Assembly: GCF_016744625.1 (NCBI RefSeq)
Contig: NZ_JADGDZ010000005.1
Location: 55,138-94,094 of the forward strand
Length of the DNA stretch: 38,957 nucleotides
From: Winogradskyella sp.
GTDB lineage: Bacteria; Bacteroidota; Bacteroidia; Flavobacteriales; Flavobacteriaceae
Direction of reading: 5' to 3'
Both the position numbers and the translations under genes were made by a program. Of this stretch, positions 18,340-26,236 are shown piece after piece. The notes below the pieces were generated by a model. That model searched no databases. It had not been told where the DNA came from and saw only the letters and a program-made list of their open reading frames with translations. Each line of letters starts with the position of its first letter. Position 1 is the first letter of the stretch.

Positions 18340-18436
18340 AAATTGAAATAAGAGTTTGGCAACTTACCACGTTACTTAGCTCATAGGTAATGACAGAATA
18401 AACATTTTTTTAACTTCTTACTTATCCCTTTTAACT

Positions 18437-18444
18437 TATTTTTG
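18437..18444 (+). promoter_or_regulatory. -7 promoter box for the PLP enzyme gene
   Basis: TATTTTTG matches TAnnTTTG exactly, 17 bp before the ATG at 18462; transcription would begin around 18450, giving a leader of about 10 bases. No TTG is found at the expected -33 distance. Confidence 0.5.
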
Positions 18445-18461
18445 CACCGCAAAACAAAATT

Positions 18462-19442
18462 ATGGATTACGTAGAAAATATATTAGGTACAATAGGTAAT
18501 ACACCTTTAGTTAAAATAAACAAACTAGTGGAAGATTTACCATGTTTGGTCCTTGCAAAATACGAAACATTTAACCCAGGAAATTCTGTAAAAGACAGAA
18601 TGGCTTTGCAAATGATTGAAGATGCAGAAGCTGATGGCAGATTAAAACCTGGTGGAACTATTATAGAAGGAACTTCTGGAAATACAGGAATGGGATTAGC
18701 TTTGGCTGGCATCATAAAAGGTTACAAATGTATTTTTGTAATGGCAGACAAACAATCTAAAGAAAAGGTAGATATTATGCGTGCTGTAGGTGCTGAAGTT
18801 ATTGTATGCCCAACAGCTGTAGAACCAGATGATCCACGTAGTTATTATTCTGTGTCTAAGCGTTTAGGTGAAGAAACACCAAATGCATGGTACGTAAACC
18901 AATATGATAATCCAAGTAATACAAAAGCTCACTATTTGAGTACAGGACCAGAAATCTGGAAACAAACAGAAGGAAAAATAACGCATTTTGTAGTAGGTGT
19001 AGGTACTGGCGGCACAATTTCTGGAGTGGGTAAATATTTAAAAGAGCAAAATCCTGATATAAAAATCTGGGGAGTTGATACTTATGGTTCAGTATTTAAA
19101 AAGTATCATGAAACAGGGATTTTTGATGAAAAAGAGATTTATCCTTATGTTACTGAAGGAATAGGTGAAGACATCTTACCTAAAAACGTAGATTTTGATA
19201 TTATAGATGGATTTACAAAAGTAACTGACAAGGATGCTTGCGTTTACACTCAAAGATTGGCTAAAGAAGAAGGAATGTTTTTAGGAAACTCAGCTGGCTC
19301 TGCCATTAAAGGTGTTTTGCAATTAAAAGAGCATTTTAAACCAGAAGATGTTGTAGTAGTATTGTTTCACGATCATGGAAGTCGTTATGTTGGTAAAATG
19401 TTTAATGACGAGTGGATGCGCGAAATGGGTTATCTAGAATAA
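18462..19442 (+). CDS. PLP-dependent cystathionine beta-synthase / cysteine synthase family enzyme
   Basis: A 326-residue fold-type II PLP enzyme of sulfur amino-acid metabolism. The Schiff-base lysine is Lys44 in NPGNSVKDR, the substrate loop is EGTSGNTG (69-76), the phosphate-binding loop is GVGTGGTISG (about 178-187), and a Ser in GNSAGSAIKG sits near the cofactor pyridine. The wording KDRMALQMIEDAEADGRLKPG and the pattern around EGIGEDILPKNVD are closer to cystathionine beta-synthase than to CysK, but the C-terminal CBS-domain pair is absent. It could therefore make cystathionine from serine and homocysteine or cysteine from O-acetylserine. It stands alone, with a promoter box upstream and a strong terminator 52 bp downstream. 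Confidence 0.85.
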   Translation: MDYVENILGTIGNTPLVKINKLVEDLPCLVLAKYETFNPGNSVKDRMALQMIEDAEADGRLKPGGTIIEGTSGNTGMGLALAGIIKGYKCIFVMADKQSKEKVDIMRAVGAEVIVCPTAVEPDDPRSYYSVSKRLGEETPNAWYVNQYDNPSNTKAHYLSTGPEIWKQTEGKITHFVVGVGTGGTISGVGKYLKEQNPDIKIWGVDTYGSVFKKYHETGIFDEKEIYPYVTEGIGEDILPKNVDFDIIDGFTKVTDKDACVYTQRLAKEEGMFLGNSAGSAIKGVLQLKEHFKPEDVVVVLFHDHGSRYVGKMFNDEWMREMGYLE

Positions 19443-19449
19443 ATAAATG

Positions 19450-19478
19450 CTTCTATACTCGCTGAGCTAAGTCGAAGT
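19450..19478. repeat. Dispersed intergenic repeat (CTTC...GCTGAGCTAAGTCGAAG)
   Basis: CTTC at 19450-19453 pairs with GAAG at 19474-19477 around ACTCGCTGAGCTAAGTC. The GCTGAG(C)...GTCGAAGTG wording matches, from memory, repeats common in flavobacterial intergenic regions. It lies just upstream of the strong terminator. Confidence 0.45.
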
Positions 19479-19494
19479 GAAATAGGTGTCTTAT

Positions 19495-19542
19495 TATAAC
19501 GTAAAAAAATCTTGAGGGAACTCAGGATTTTTTTGCGTTATA
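19495..19542. terminator. Long bidirectional-type intrinsic terminator
   Basis: The left arm (19495-19516) and right arm (19521-19542) pair over 22 positions with two G-U pairs and no mismatch, closed by a GGAA loop of the stable GNRA class. Seven A (19503-19509) on the left face seven T (19528-19534) on the right, so both strands carry a T-run. It ends the PLP enzyme transcript and insulates the AraC gene. Confidence 0.85.
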
Positions 19543-19587
19543 GTGAATGAGTTTTGGTAAGTCTTTTTTCTGTAATTTAGTAGTACT

Positions 19588-20400
19588 ATGCTGTTTAAAA
19601 AACATCCTCCATCCCAAGATTATGAGCACATTATTGCTTATTTCTGGACATTGAAGCCATCTAATAGTGATGTAGTTGATGGACAGTATAGATTTGTGCC
19701 AGATGCTTATGTAGATTGGGTATTTCATTCTGGTGAACCTTGGCAATGTGATTTTCCTAATGTAGAGGATAACATAAAGACAGACCAATTTCATGTTTTT
19801 GGGCAAATAAAAAAATACATAGATTTATCACTTCCTAAGCAAAATTTAGATGTATTTGCAGTGAAATTTCACCCTTGGGTTGCGGATAAAATTTGGAATG
19901 TAGATATGCATTATCTTACGGATAGTTGTCTGAGTTTGTCTCAATTAAATTTACCTGATATGAGTGAACTCCAAGAGAAAATAATACTTTCTAAAGATGT
20001 AAAAACAAAAATAGAACATATTGAACAGTACCTTTTTTCTTTTTTAAATGATAATTACAAAAAGAGTTTAAAATATGTGCTTTCAGATTTATCAATAAAT
20101 GCCCATAACTTAATAAAAAATCAAAGCACAGGTATTGGGTTACGACGATTAGAACAACGCTTTAAAAATGAAATAGGAATTTCTCCAAAGTTATTTTCTA
20201 GAACAATTCGAATTAATAAAGTTATTGAGCAAATGAAAGTAAACACAGAGCAGTCATTAACTCAGTTAGCTTTAGCGAATAATTACTACGATCAATCTCA
20301 TTTTATAAAGGACTTTAAACAATTTACAGGACTGAATCCTTCCAAATTTTTAAAATCTATTAATCCAAATGGTGATATTTTGAACCTACGCGTTGGTTGA
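19588..20400 (+). CDS. AraC-family transcriptional regulator
   Basis: A 270-residue regulator. The N-terminal half (HIIAYFWTLKP...FVPDAYVDWVFHSGEPW...FHVFGQIKKYIDL...FAVKFHPW) resembles the small sensory domain found in many Bacteroidota AraC proteins (DUF6597-like). The C-terminal half carries two helix-turn-helix motifs: TGIGLRRLEQRFKNEIGISPKLFSRTIR (about 179-206) and SLTQLALANNYYDQSHFIKDFKQFTGLNPSKFLK (about 222-255), the second being the conserved AraC signature. The effector is unknown. It is followed at 20478 by a T9SS-exported protein that could be a target, but that gene has its own -7 box. Confidence 0.9.
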   Translation: MLFKKHPPSQDYEHIIAYFWTLKPSNSDVVDGQYRFVPDAYVDWVFHSGEPWQCDFPNVEDNIKTDQFHVFGQIKKYIDLSLPKQNLDVFAVKFHPWVADKIWNVDMHYLTDSCLSLSQLNLPDMSELQEKIILSKDVKTKIEHIEQYLFSFLNDNYKKSLKYVLSDLSINAHNLIKNQSTGIGLRRLEQRFKNEIGISPKLFSRTIRINKVIEQMKVNTEQSLTQLALANNYYDQSHFIKDFKQFTGLNPSKFLKSINPNGDILNLRVG

Positions 20401-20440
20401 GAATTTCGTTTTTTTACAATTTATCGACTGCTAATAAGTC

Positions 20441-20448
20441 TAGTTTTG
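20441..20448 (+). promoter_or_regulatory. -7 promoter box for the T9SS-exported protein
   Basis: TAGTTTTG fits TAnnTTTG exactly, 29 bp before the ATG at 20478. It supports that ATG as the true start, because a start further upstream would precede the transcript. A matching TTG -33 element is not clear. Confidence 0.5.
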
Positions 20449-20477
20449 AGGTATGTGTTTCACAAAACTTCAAACAA

Positions 20478-21785
20478 ATGAAAGTAATTCAAAACTATTT
20501 TTTTATTTCCTTAATGATATTTGGATTTTGTACACAGCAAATATTCGCACAAGAATGGCAAACATTAAATGCATCTACATTGAGTTGGCGCTTTGAGGAT
20601 ATGCAATTTATTGATGCTGATGTAGGTTGGGTTGTAGATGGAGGAGGTCAAATTCTAAAAACTACTGATGGTGGTCAAACATGGAATCAGCAGTACTATA
20701 ACTCTAATCATTATTTTAGAAGTGTTGAGTTTTATAATGAACAGATTGGTTTTGCTGGCACACTTGCTAATGGTAATCCAACAACAACATTATTAAAAAC
20801 GATTGATGGTGGTGAAACTTGGACAGATATATCTTCTACATTACCTATTAATGTTCCTGGGATTTGTGGAATGCATATGACAAATGAAGAAACGATTTTT
20901 ATTACAGGAGTATTCTATGGATCTGCATATATTATGAAATCTGTAAATCAAGGTGAAACATGGACTTATACCAATATGGGAAGTTTATGTAATGCTTTGG
21001 TAGATATTTATTTTAAAGATGAAAATATAGGCTTTGCGGCTGGTCAAAGTCCTCAAGGAACTGGTTTAAAAGGTGTTTTAATAAGAACCGTAGATGGAGG
21101 TAATACGTGGAGTACATTAGCTATTAGTAATGGTAATGATCAGCGCATCTGGAAAATACAAGAATTAGATAAGGATGTTATGTATGCATCTGTAGAAGCA
21201 TTTACATCTACACCAGAATATTTTAAATCTTCAGATGGCGGATTAACATGGCAACTAAATTCTGTGACATCTGCAGGTGTTTCTGGTACAATACAAGGTG
21301 TTGGGTTTTTAAGTGAGAATGTTGGTTGGGTTGGTGGTTTTGGTGAGTTTTTTTATGAAACAACTAATCAGGGTCAAACTTGGGAATATAAATCTACTGT
21401 TGGCTCTAGTTATAATAGGTTTCAGCGTATTAATGATACGCTTATGTATACTTCTGGCGTTAATGTATATAAATATATAGATCCTGCACTTTTAAGTATT
21501 GATGAGTTTGATATACCAAAACCTAAAGGGCATTCTTTAGTTGTTAAGAATTCTAATGTTATAAATAATAGCGCAACTATTAAATTAAATTTAATTAATA
21601 ATACTTTTTGCGAATTGAGTGTTTATAATAATTCAGGGCAACGTCTGCAAACACTAATGTCAACTATGAAAGAAGCTGGTGGATATGAAATTAATTGGAA
21701 TTCATCGACACTTACTTCGGGTAATTATTATTTGGTGCTTTATACATATCATGGTTATGAATCTATAAAGGTTTTGAAGAAATAA
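20478..21785 (+). CDS. T9SS-exported Asp-box (YCF48/BNR-like) beta-propeller protein
   Basis: A 435-residue protein exported by the type IX system. The frame runs back to 20397, but the ATG at 20478 follows a -7 box and gives a good signal peptide (VIQNYFFISLMIFGFCTQQIFAQ). The body holds about six Asp-box-like repeats: TTDGGQTWN, TIDGGETWT, SVNQGETWT, TVDGGNTWS, SSDGGLTWQ and TTNQGQTWE, as in YCF48/sialidase-like propellers. The C-terminus (LSVYNNSGQRLQTL...GGYEINWNSSTLTSGNYYLVL...SIKVLKK) is a type A T9SS sorting domain. No catalytic residues are evident, so a structural or binding role at the surface is more likely than sialidase activity. Confidence 0.85.
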   Translation: MKVIQNYFFISLMIFGFCTQQIFAQEWQTLNASTLSWRFEDMQFIDADVGWVVDGGGQILKTTDGGQTWNQQYYNSNHYFRSVEFYNEQIGFAGTLANGNPTTTLLKTIDGGETWTDISSTLPINVPGICGMHMTNEETIFITGVFYGSAYIMKSVNQGETWTYTNMGSLCNALVDIYFKDENIGFAAGQSPQGTGLKGVLIRTVDGGNTWSTLAISNGNDQRIWKIQELDKDVMYASVEAFTSTPEYFKSSDGGLTWQLNSVTSAGVSGTIQGVGFLSENVGWVGGFGEFFYETTNQGQTWEYKSTVGSSYNRFQRINDTLMYTSGVNVYKYIDPALLSIDEFDIPKPKGHSLVVKNSNVINNSATIKLNLINNTFCELSVYNNSGQRLQTLMSTMKEAGGYEINWNSSTLTSGNYYLVLYTYHGYESIKVLKK

Positions 21786-21830
21786 TTAGATAAACTTTAT
21801 AATTTTAAATTCGAACCTTATTTTAGTAGA

Positions 21831-23102
21831 ATGAGAGAGGATTTTCTTCATTATGTCTGGAAACATAAAGCTTTCAATTCGTCTAACTTAAAAACAGTTA
21901 AAGACGAAACCATTACTATTAAGCAATTAGGCCAGCATAACCATAATGCTGGCCCAGATTTTTTTAATGCACAGCTAAGTATTAGTAGCCAGCTTTGGGC
22001 TGGTAATGTAGAAATACATACAAAATCATCAGATTGGTATGTGCATAATCACGAAATAGACAAAGCTTATGATAATGTAATTTTGCATGTAGTTTGGGAT
22101 CACGACACAGAAATTTTTAGAAAAGATAATTCTGAAATCTCAACTTTAGAACTCAAGCATTATGTTGATAAGGATTTATTAAATAATTATGAAAAACTTA
22201 TGCAATCTAAGTCTTGGATTAATTGTGAATCAAATTTTCATAAGGTTGATGATTTTCTGCTCAATAATTGGTTAGAACGTTTATACATAGAACGTTTAGA
22301 GTGTAAGTCTGAAATTATTCAAGAGCTATTAAAAACTTCAAATAATGATTGGGAAGCTGTATTATTTAAAATGCTTTTAAAGAATTTTGGTCTTAAAGTT
22401 AATGGTAAATCATTTGCTAGTTTAGCAAATTCATTTGATTTTTCAATACTAAGAAAACTTCAAAATGATGTTTTAGATATTGAAGCTTTATTGTTTGGAC
22501 AAGCAAGTTTGTTAGATGATGATGTGCAAGATGTTTATTGTTCAGACTTAAAAGAACGCTATCAATTTTTAAAGCAGAAGTTTAGACTTAATAATCAAGG
22601 TGTATTGCCAGTTCAGTTTTTTAGATTGAGACCACCAAATTTTCCAAATATTCGTTTGTCTCAGTTTGCAAATCTCTATGCATTAGAACATAGTTTGTTT
22701 TCAAGAATGATTGATTTAAAAACTAAAGAGGACTATTATAAATTGCTAAAAAAAGGAGCTACTGATTTTTGGAAGACACATTACACATTTTCTAAAACAT
22801 CAAAAAAATCTAAAAAACTATTAACTGAATCTTTTATTGATTTACTTATTATCAATACCATTATTCCGTTAAAATTCAGTTATTCTAAATCTCAAGGAAA
22901 GTCTATTGACGATGATTTGTTTCAACTCATTAAGCAATTAAAAATTGAAAAGAATAGCATTGTGTCTAAATTTCAGGATTTAAAGAAGGTAGAAAACAAT
23001 GCTCTGAATTCTCAGGCATTATTGCAATTAAAGCAGCAATATTGTGATAAGAATAAATGTCTACAATGTGCTGTAGGCAATAGTCTAATCGTTAAAAATT
23101 GA
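21831..23102 (+). CDS. DUF2851 family protein, possibly nuclease-like
   Basis: A 423-residue cytoplasmic protein of DUF2851, a Bacteroidota family of unknown function. The N-terminal block is conserved: DFLHYVWKHKAF, then GQHNHNAGPDFFNAQLS (about 34-50), LWAGNVEIHTKSSDWY (about 55-70) and VILHVVWDHD. The Pro42-Asp43 followed 18 residues later by Glu61-Ile-His63 looks like a PD-(D/E)xK core with His for Lys. The middle is helical. The C-terminus has CDKNKCLQC (Cys405, Cys410, Cys413) and ends AVGNSLIVKN. Those features suggest a metal-dependent nucleic-acid enzyme, but this is only an inference. A TATTTTAG box ends 4 bases before the ATG. Confidence 0.8.
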   Translation: MREDFLHYVWKHKAFNSSNLKTVKDETITIKQLGQHNHNAGPDFFNAQLSISSQLWAGNVEIHTKSSDWYVHNHEIDKAYDNVILHVVWDHDTEIFRKDNSEISTLELKHYVDKDLLNNYEKLMQSKSWINCESNFHKVDDFLLNNWLERLYIERLECKSEIIQELLKTSNNDWEAVLFKMLLKNFGLKVNGKSFASLANSFDFSILRKLQNDVLDIEALLFGQASLLDDDVQDVYCSDLKERYQFLKQKFRLNNQGVLPVQFFRLRPPNFPNIRLSQFANLYALEHSLFSRMIDLKTKEDYYKLLKKGATDFWKTHYTFSKTSKKSKKLLTESFIDLLIINTIIPLKFSYSKSQGKSIDDDLFQLIKQLKIEKNSIVSKFQDLKKVENNALNSQALLQLKQQYCDKNKCLQCAVGNSLIVKN

Positions 23103-23265
23103 TATGCCAATTAAACCATAAAATGTTTTATCTAAAACGAAATTATTTTTAAATTTAAAAACGCTATGATTAAATTGCATAGCATAGCTACGGAATTTAT
23201 GAGCAAGACATTTAAATTAAAAAAGAATAAGTTGACATACCATATTTTATGGTTTAATTGGTATA
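23103..23265. repeat. Inverted-repeat element, MITE-like
   Basis: Two 24-bp arms, 23103-23126 and 23242-23265, are inverted copies with two mismatches; the inner 18 bp (CCAATTAAACCATAAAAT and its complement) are identical. The 115-bp interior is AT-rich, has no gene and contains a small dyad GCTATG...CATAGC. The element fills the gap between the DUF2851 stop (23102) and the PspC start (23276). The spacer is too long for a terminator. It resembles a miniature inverted-repeat transposable element; TA lies at both outer edges, as in TA-targeting elements, but a target duplication cannot be proven here. Confidence 0.6.
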
Positions 23266-23275
23266 ACTTGCCGAT

Positions 23276-23503
23276 ATGAATTGGTTCTATGCCTTATTAC
23301 TCTATTTTCAGAAACGTGGCTATTATGTATGTCAGCGTATTGCAGATCGTTTGGGTATTAGAGCTAAAATTGTAAGAACATCTTTTATGTATCTTACTTT
23401 TGTAACCGTAGGTTTTGGATTTGCTCTATATTTGTTTTTAGCGTTTTGGATGCGAATAAAAGATATTGTCTATACTAAACGCTCTTCGGTTTTCGATTTA
23501 TAA
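23276..23503 (+). CDS. PspC domain membrane microprotein
   Basis: A 75-residue protein made almost entirely of a PspC domain: an N-terminal segment MNWFYALLLYFQKRGYYVCQRIADRLGIRAK, then the helix VRTSFMYLTFVTVGFGFALYLFLAFWM, the usual PspC hydrophobic block, and a short basic tail. PspC proteins sense envelope stress in the phage-shock response of enterobacteria; in Bacteroidota their role is less clear. Here the stop is one base before the start of the K+ channel gene, so the two are a tight operon and the small protein may be an accessory subunit or regulator of that channel. Function is inferred. Confidence 0.78.
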   Translation: MNWFYALLLYFQKRGYYVCQRIADRLGIRAKIVRTSFMYLTFVTVGFGFALYLFLAFWMRIKDIVYTKRSSVFDL

Positions 23504-23504
23504 T

Positions 23505-24527
23505 ATGAATAATCCACTTTTAAGACTCTATAGATCTAAGATTTACACAGCCATAATGATGTTAGGCTTTTTGTTGTGTATTGGTGTGTTTGGCTATAAA
23601 TTCATCTCTGGTTATGACTGGTTAGATGCATTTTATATGACGGTTATCACCATTACAACTGTTGGTTTTTCTGAAGTTAATCCGTTAGATCCACAATCTA
23701 AGATATTTACTATTTTTTTAATTTTAGCAAGTGTGGTTATAGTGGGTTATGCTATATCTATAATAACCGAATATATATTAAGCAAGAGTAATATTAAAGA
23801 TATAAAACAAAGAAAGATGCAGAAGAAAATTGATGCTATGTCTAATCACATCATCATTTGTGGATTTGGGCGAAATGGAAAGCAGGCAGCTCGAAAGCTA
23901 TTTGCATACAAAAAACCGTTTGTGATTATAGAAAAAAATAAAGAGGTCATCGAAAAATATCAAGAAGATGATATTCCTTTTATTTATGGAAATGCCAATG
24001 AAGATGAAACACTTTATGAGGCTGGTATTGAAAAAGCAAGCACACTTATCTCTGCTTTGCCAAACGATGCGGATAATTTATTTGTAGTATTGTCTGCTAG
24101 ACAGATTAATAAAAAAATGCACATCATTAGTAGAGCTTCACAAGAAACATCTTATGAGAAGCTAAAATTAGCAGGCGCCAATAATGTTATTCTTCCAGAT
24201 CGCATTGGAGGAGATCACATGGCATCTTTAGTTGTGATACCTGATTTAGTTGAGTTTATTGATAATTTAGGCATCGTTGGCGAACGGAATATTAATGTTG
24301 AAGAAGTTAAGGTAGAGCAACTTTATAATGCCAAGGAAACAAAGACAATTAGAGATTTAGATCTAAGAAAAAAAACAGGCTGTACTGTTATTGGTTTTAA
24401 AGATGACAAAGGAGAATATATTGTTAATCCTGAAGCAGATACCAGATTAGTTCTTGGGTCTAAAATTATTGTTTTAGGGAGACCAGAACAAATTCAAAAA
24501 CTAAACTCAGAGTATAATATAGCTTAG
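23505..24527 (+). CDS. Two-helix potassium channel with RCK (TrkA-N/TrkA-C) domains
   Basis: A 340-residue K+ channel of the MthK layout. The frame extends to 23466, but the ATG at 23505 follows directly on the PspC stop and is the better start. There is one membrane helix at about 13-33, a pore helix and selectivity filter MTVITITTVGFSE (filter residues Thr52 to Glu57), a second helix about 68-91, a linker, and the RCK domain with the Rossmann glycine motif GFGRNG (120-125), followed by a TrkA-C domain with ETKTIRDLDLRKKTG and LGSKIIVLGRPEQIQKL. The filter reads TVGFSE in place of TVGYGD, which may alter conductance or selectivity. Confidence 0.85.
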   Translation: MNNPLLRLYRSKIYTAIMMLGFLLCIGVFGYKFISGYDWLDAFYMTVITITTVGFSEVNPLDPQSKIFTIFLILASVVIVGYAISIITEYILSKSNIKDIKQRKMQKKIDAMSNHIIICGFGRNGKQAARKLFAYKKPFVIIEKNKEVIEKYQEDDIPFIYGNANEDETLYEAGIEKASTLISALPNDADNLFVVLSARQINKKMHIISRASQETSYEKLKLAGANNVILPDRIGGDHMASLVVIPDLVEFIDNLGIVGERNINVEEVKVEQLYNAKETKTIRDLDLRKKTGCTVIGFKDDKGEYIVNPEADTRLVLGSKIIVLGRPEQIQKLNSEYNIA

Positions 24528-24623
24528 GTTTTAAACCCTTTTTAACGTCTCTAACTTTAAAAACTCATTTTTTTTTAGCATCTTGTCGGCTATAAAAACT
24601 AAAACTAACTAATAACTACACTC

Positions 24624-26219
24624 ATGAAGAAATATCTTCTATCGCTTTTTGCTTTATTATTACCATTATTAAACTTTGCTCAAGAAGCCCAAGAAATGGG
24701 TGTTGATGAGAAGATTGATCAAGTTTTTGGAAATTTAACAGGTTGGTTTGTTACTGCTATTTTTTATCAAATAGATTTTGGCGGAGGAGTTAAAGTATTT
24801 TGGGTATTATTTCCATTGATTCTAGGAGCATTATATTTTACAGTTTATTTTAAGTTTATAAATTTCAAAGGATTTTTTACATCTGTAAATATTGTAAGAG
24901 GAAAATATGATGAATTAGATCATCATGAATCTTTAGTTGGAGCAGGTGATTCTACACCTGGAGGAGATAATATAGAAACAATTGCTATAGAAGGCCATGA
25001 AGGAGAGGTTTCGCATTTCCAAGCTTTAACAGCTGCACTTTCCGCAACAGTAGGTTTAGGTAATATTGCAGGAGTTGCTATTGCAGTTTCTATTGGTGGA
25101 GCTGGAGCAACTTTTTGGATGATTGTTGCAGGTTTTCTTGGTATGGCTTCTAAGTTTGTAGAATGTACACTAGGTGTAAAATATAGAGATATTGATGAAA
25201 ACGGAACTGTCTTTGGTGGTCCAATGTATTATCTTACTAAAGGATTAAAATCAAAAGGTTTAGGTGGTTTAGGTAAAGTTTTAGCAGCAGTATTTGCTGT
25301 ATTTGTAATTGGTGGTTCTTTTGGAGGCGGTAACATGTTTCAAGTAAATCAGGCAGCTCAGTTATTTGAGCATATGACTGGTGGTGAAGAATCATTTATA
25401 AATGGATACCGTTGGGTCTTTGGTTTAGTAATGGCAATTTTAGTAGGTATTGTAATTATTGGAGGTATAAAGAAAATTGCGAAAGTTACAGACAAGATAG
25501 TGCCATTTATGGTTGTCATATATGTTGCAGCTTCACTTTTTGTAATCTTCGCTAATTATGATATGGTTGGAGATGCTTTTGTACAAATATTTAATGGCGC
25601 ATTTAGTCCAGAAGGTGTAGCGGGTGGAGCAATTGGTGTTTTAGTACAAGGATTTAGAAGAGCAGCTTTTTCAAACGAAGCAGGTGTTGGTTCTGCTTCT
25701 ATAGCGCACTCAGCAGTGAAAACTAAATATGCAGCATCAGAAGGTTTGGTGGCTTTGCTAGAACCATTTATTGATACTGTTGTGGTTTGTACTATGACTG
25801 CTTTAGTATTAGTAATAACAGGAAATGTAACTTCAGCTAATGCAGGTCTAAATGATGCAGATGCTATCTTACTTACATCTGGAGCTTTTGAGTCTGCTAT
25901 ATCATGGTTCCCTTATGTATTAACTGTTGCAGTTGTATTATTTGCATTTAGTACTATGATTTCATGGTCATATTATGGTTACCAAGGTTGGGCTTATCTA
26001 TTCGGAAGAACAAAAAGAACGGAGTACATCTATAAAGTATTGTTTTGCTTATTTGTAATCGTTGGAGCTTCAATTAGCTTAGGTTCTGTAATAGGATTCT
26101 CCGATGCCATGATTTTTGCAATGATGGTACCTAATATGATAGGTTTAGTTATTCTTGCACCTAAAGTAAAAGCGGAATTAACAAAATATATGGATGCTAT
26201 AAAAGCTAGAAAAGCTTAA
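24624..26219 (+). CDS. Alanine/glycine:cation symporter (AGCS family)
   Basis: A 531-residue sodium- or proton-coupled amino-acid symporter in the inner membrane, with about eleven hydrophobic helices. Family segments are clear: LTAALSATVGLGNIAGVAIAV (about 135-155), GATFWMIVAGFLGMASKFVECTLGV, GPMYYLTKGL, RRAAFSNEAGVGSASIAHSAVKT (about 348-370) and ALLEPFIDTVVVCTMTALV. The N-terminus is atypical for the family: MKKYLLSLFALLLPLLNFAQEAQEMG looks like a cleavable signal peptide before the first helix, and a charged loop rich in Asp, Glu and His lies at about 93-130. Upstream is a 96-bp gap; the HhH gene starts 17 bp downstream. Confidence 0.88.
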   Translation: MKKYLLSLFALLLPLLNFAQEAQEMGVDEKIDQVFGNLTGWFVTAIFYQIDFGGGVKVFWVLFPLILGALYFTVYFKFINFKGFFTSVNIVRGKYDELDHHESLVGAGDSTPGGDNIETIAIEGHEGEVSHFQALTAALSATVGLGNIAGVAIAVSIGGAGATFWMIVAGFLGMASKFVECTLGVKYRDIDENGTVFGGPMYYLTKGLKSKGLGGLGKVLAAVFAVFVIGGSFGGGNMFQVNQAAQLFEHMTGGEESFINGYRWVFGLVMAILVGIVIIGGIKKIAKVTDKIVPFMVVIYVAASLFVIFANYDMVGDAFVQIFNGAFSPEGVAGGAIGVLVQGFRRAAFSNEAGVGSASIAHSAVKTKYAASEGLVALLEPFIDTVVVCTMTALVLVITGNVTSANAGLNDADAILLTSGAFESAISWFPYVLTVAVVLFAFSTMISWSYYGYQGWAYLFGRTKRTEYIYKVLFCLFVIVGASISLGSVIGFSDAMIFAMMVPNMIGLVILAPKVKAELTKYMDAIKARKA

Positions 26220-26236
26220 ATTAGATAAAAAAGTAT

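Noticed and set aside
20397-20477. Upstream extension of the T9SS protein
   Set aside because: It would put 27 polar residues before the signal peptide and overlaps the AraC stop; a -7 box lies inside it.
23466-23504. Upstream extension of the K+ channel into pspC
   Set aside because: The ATG at 23505, directly after the pspC stop, gives the usual N-terminus.
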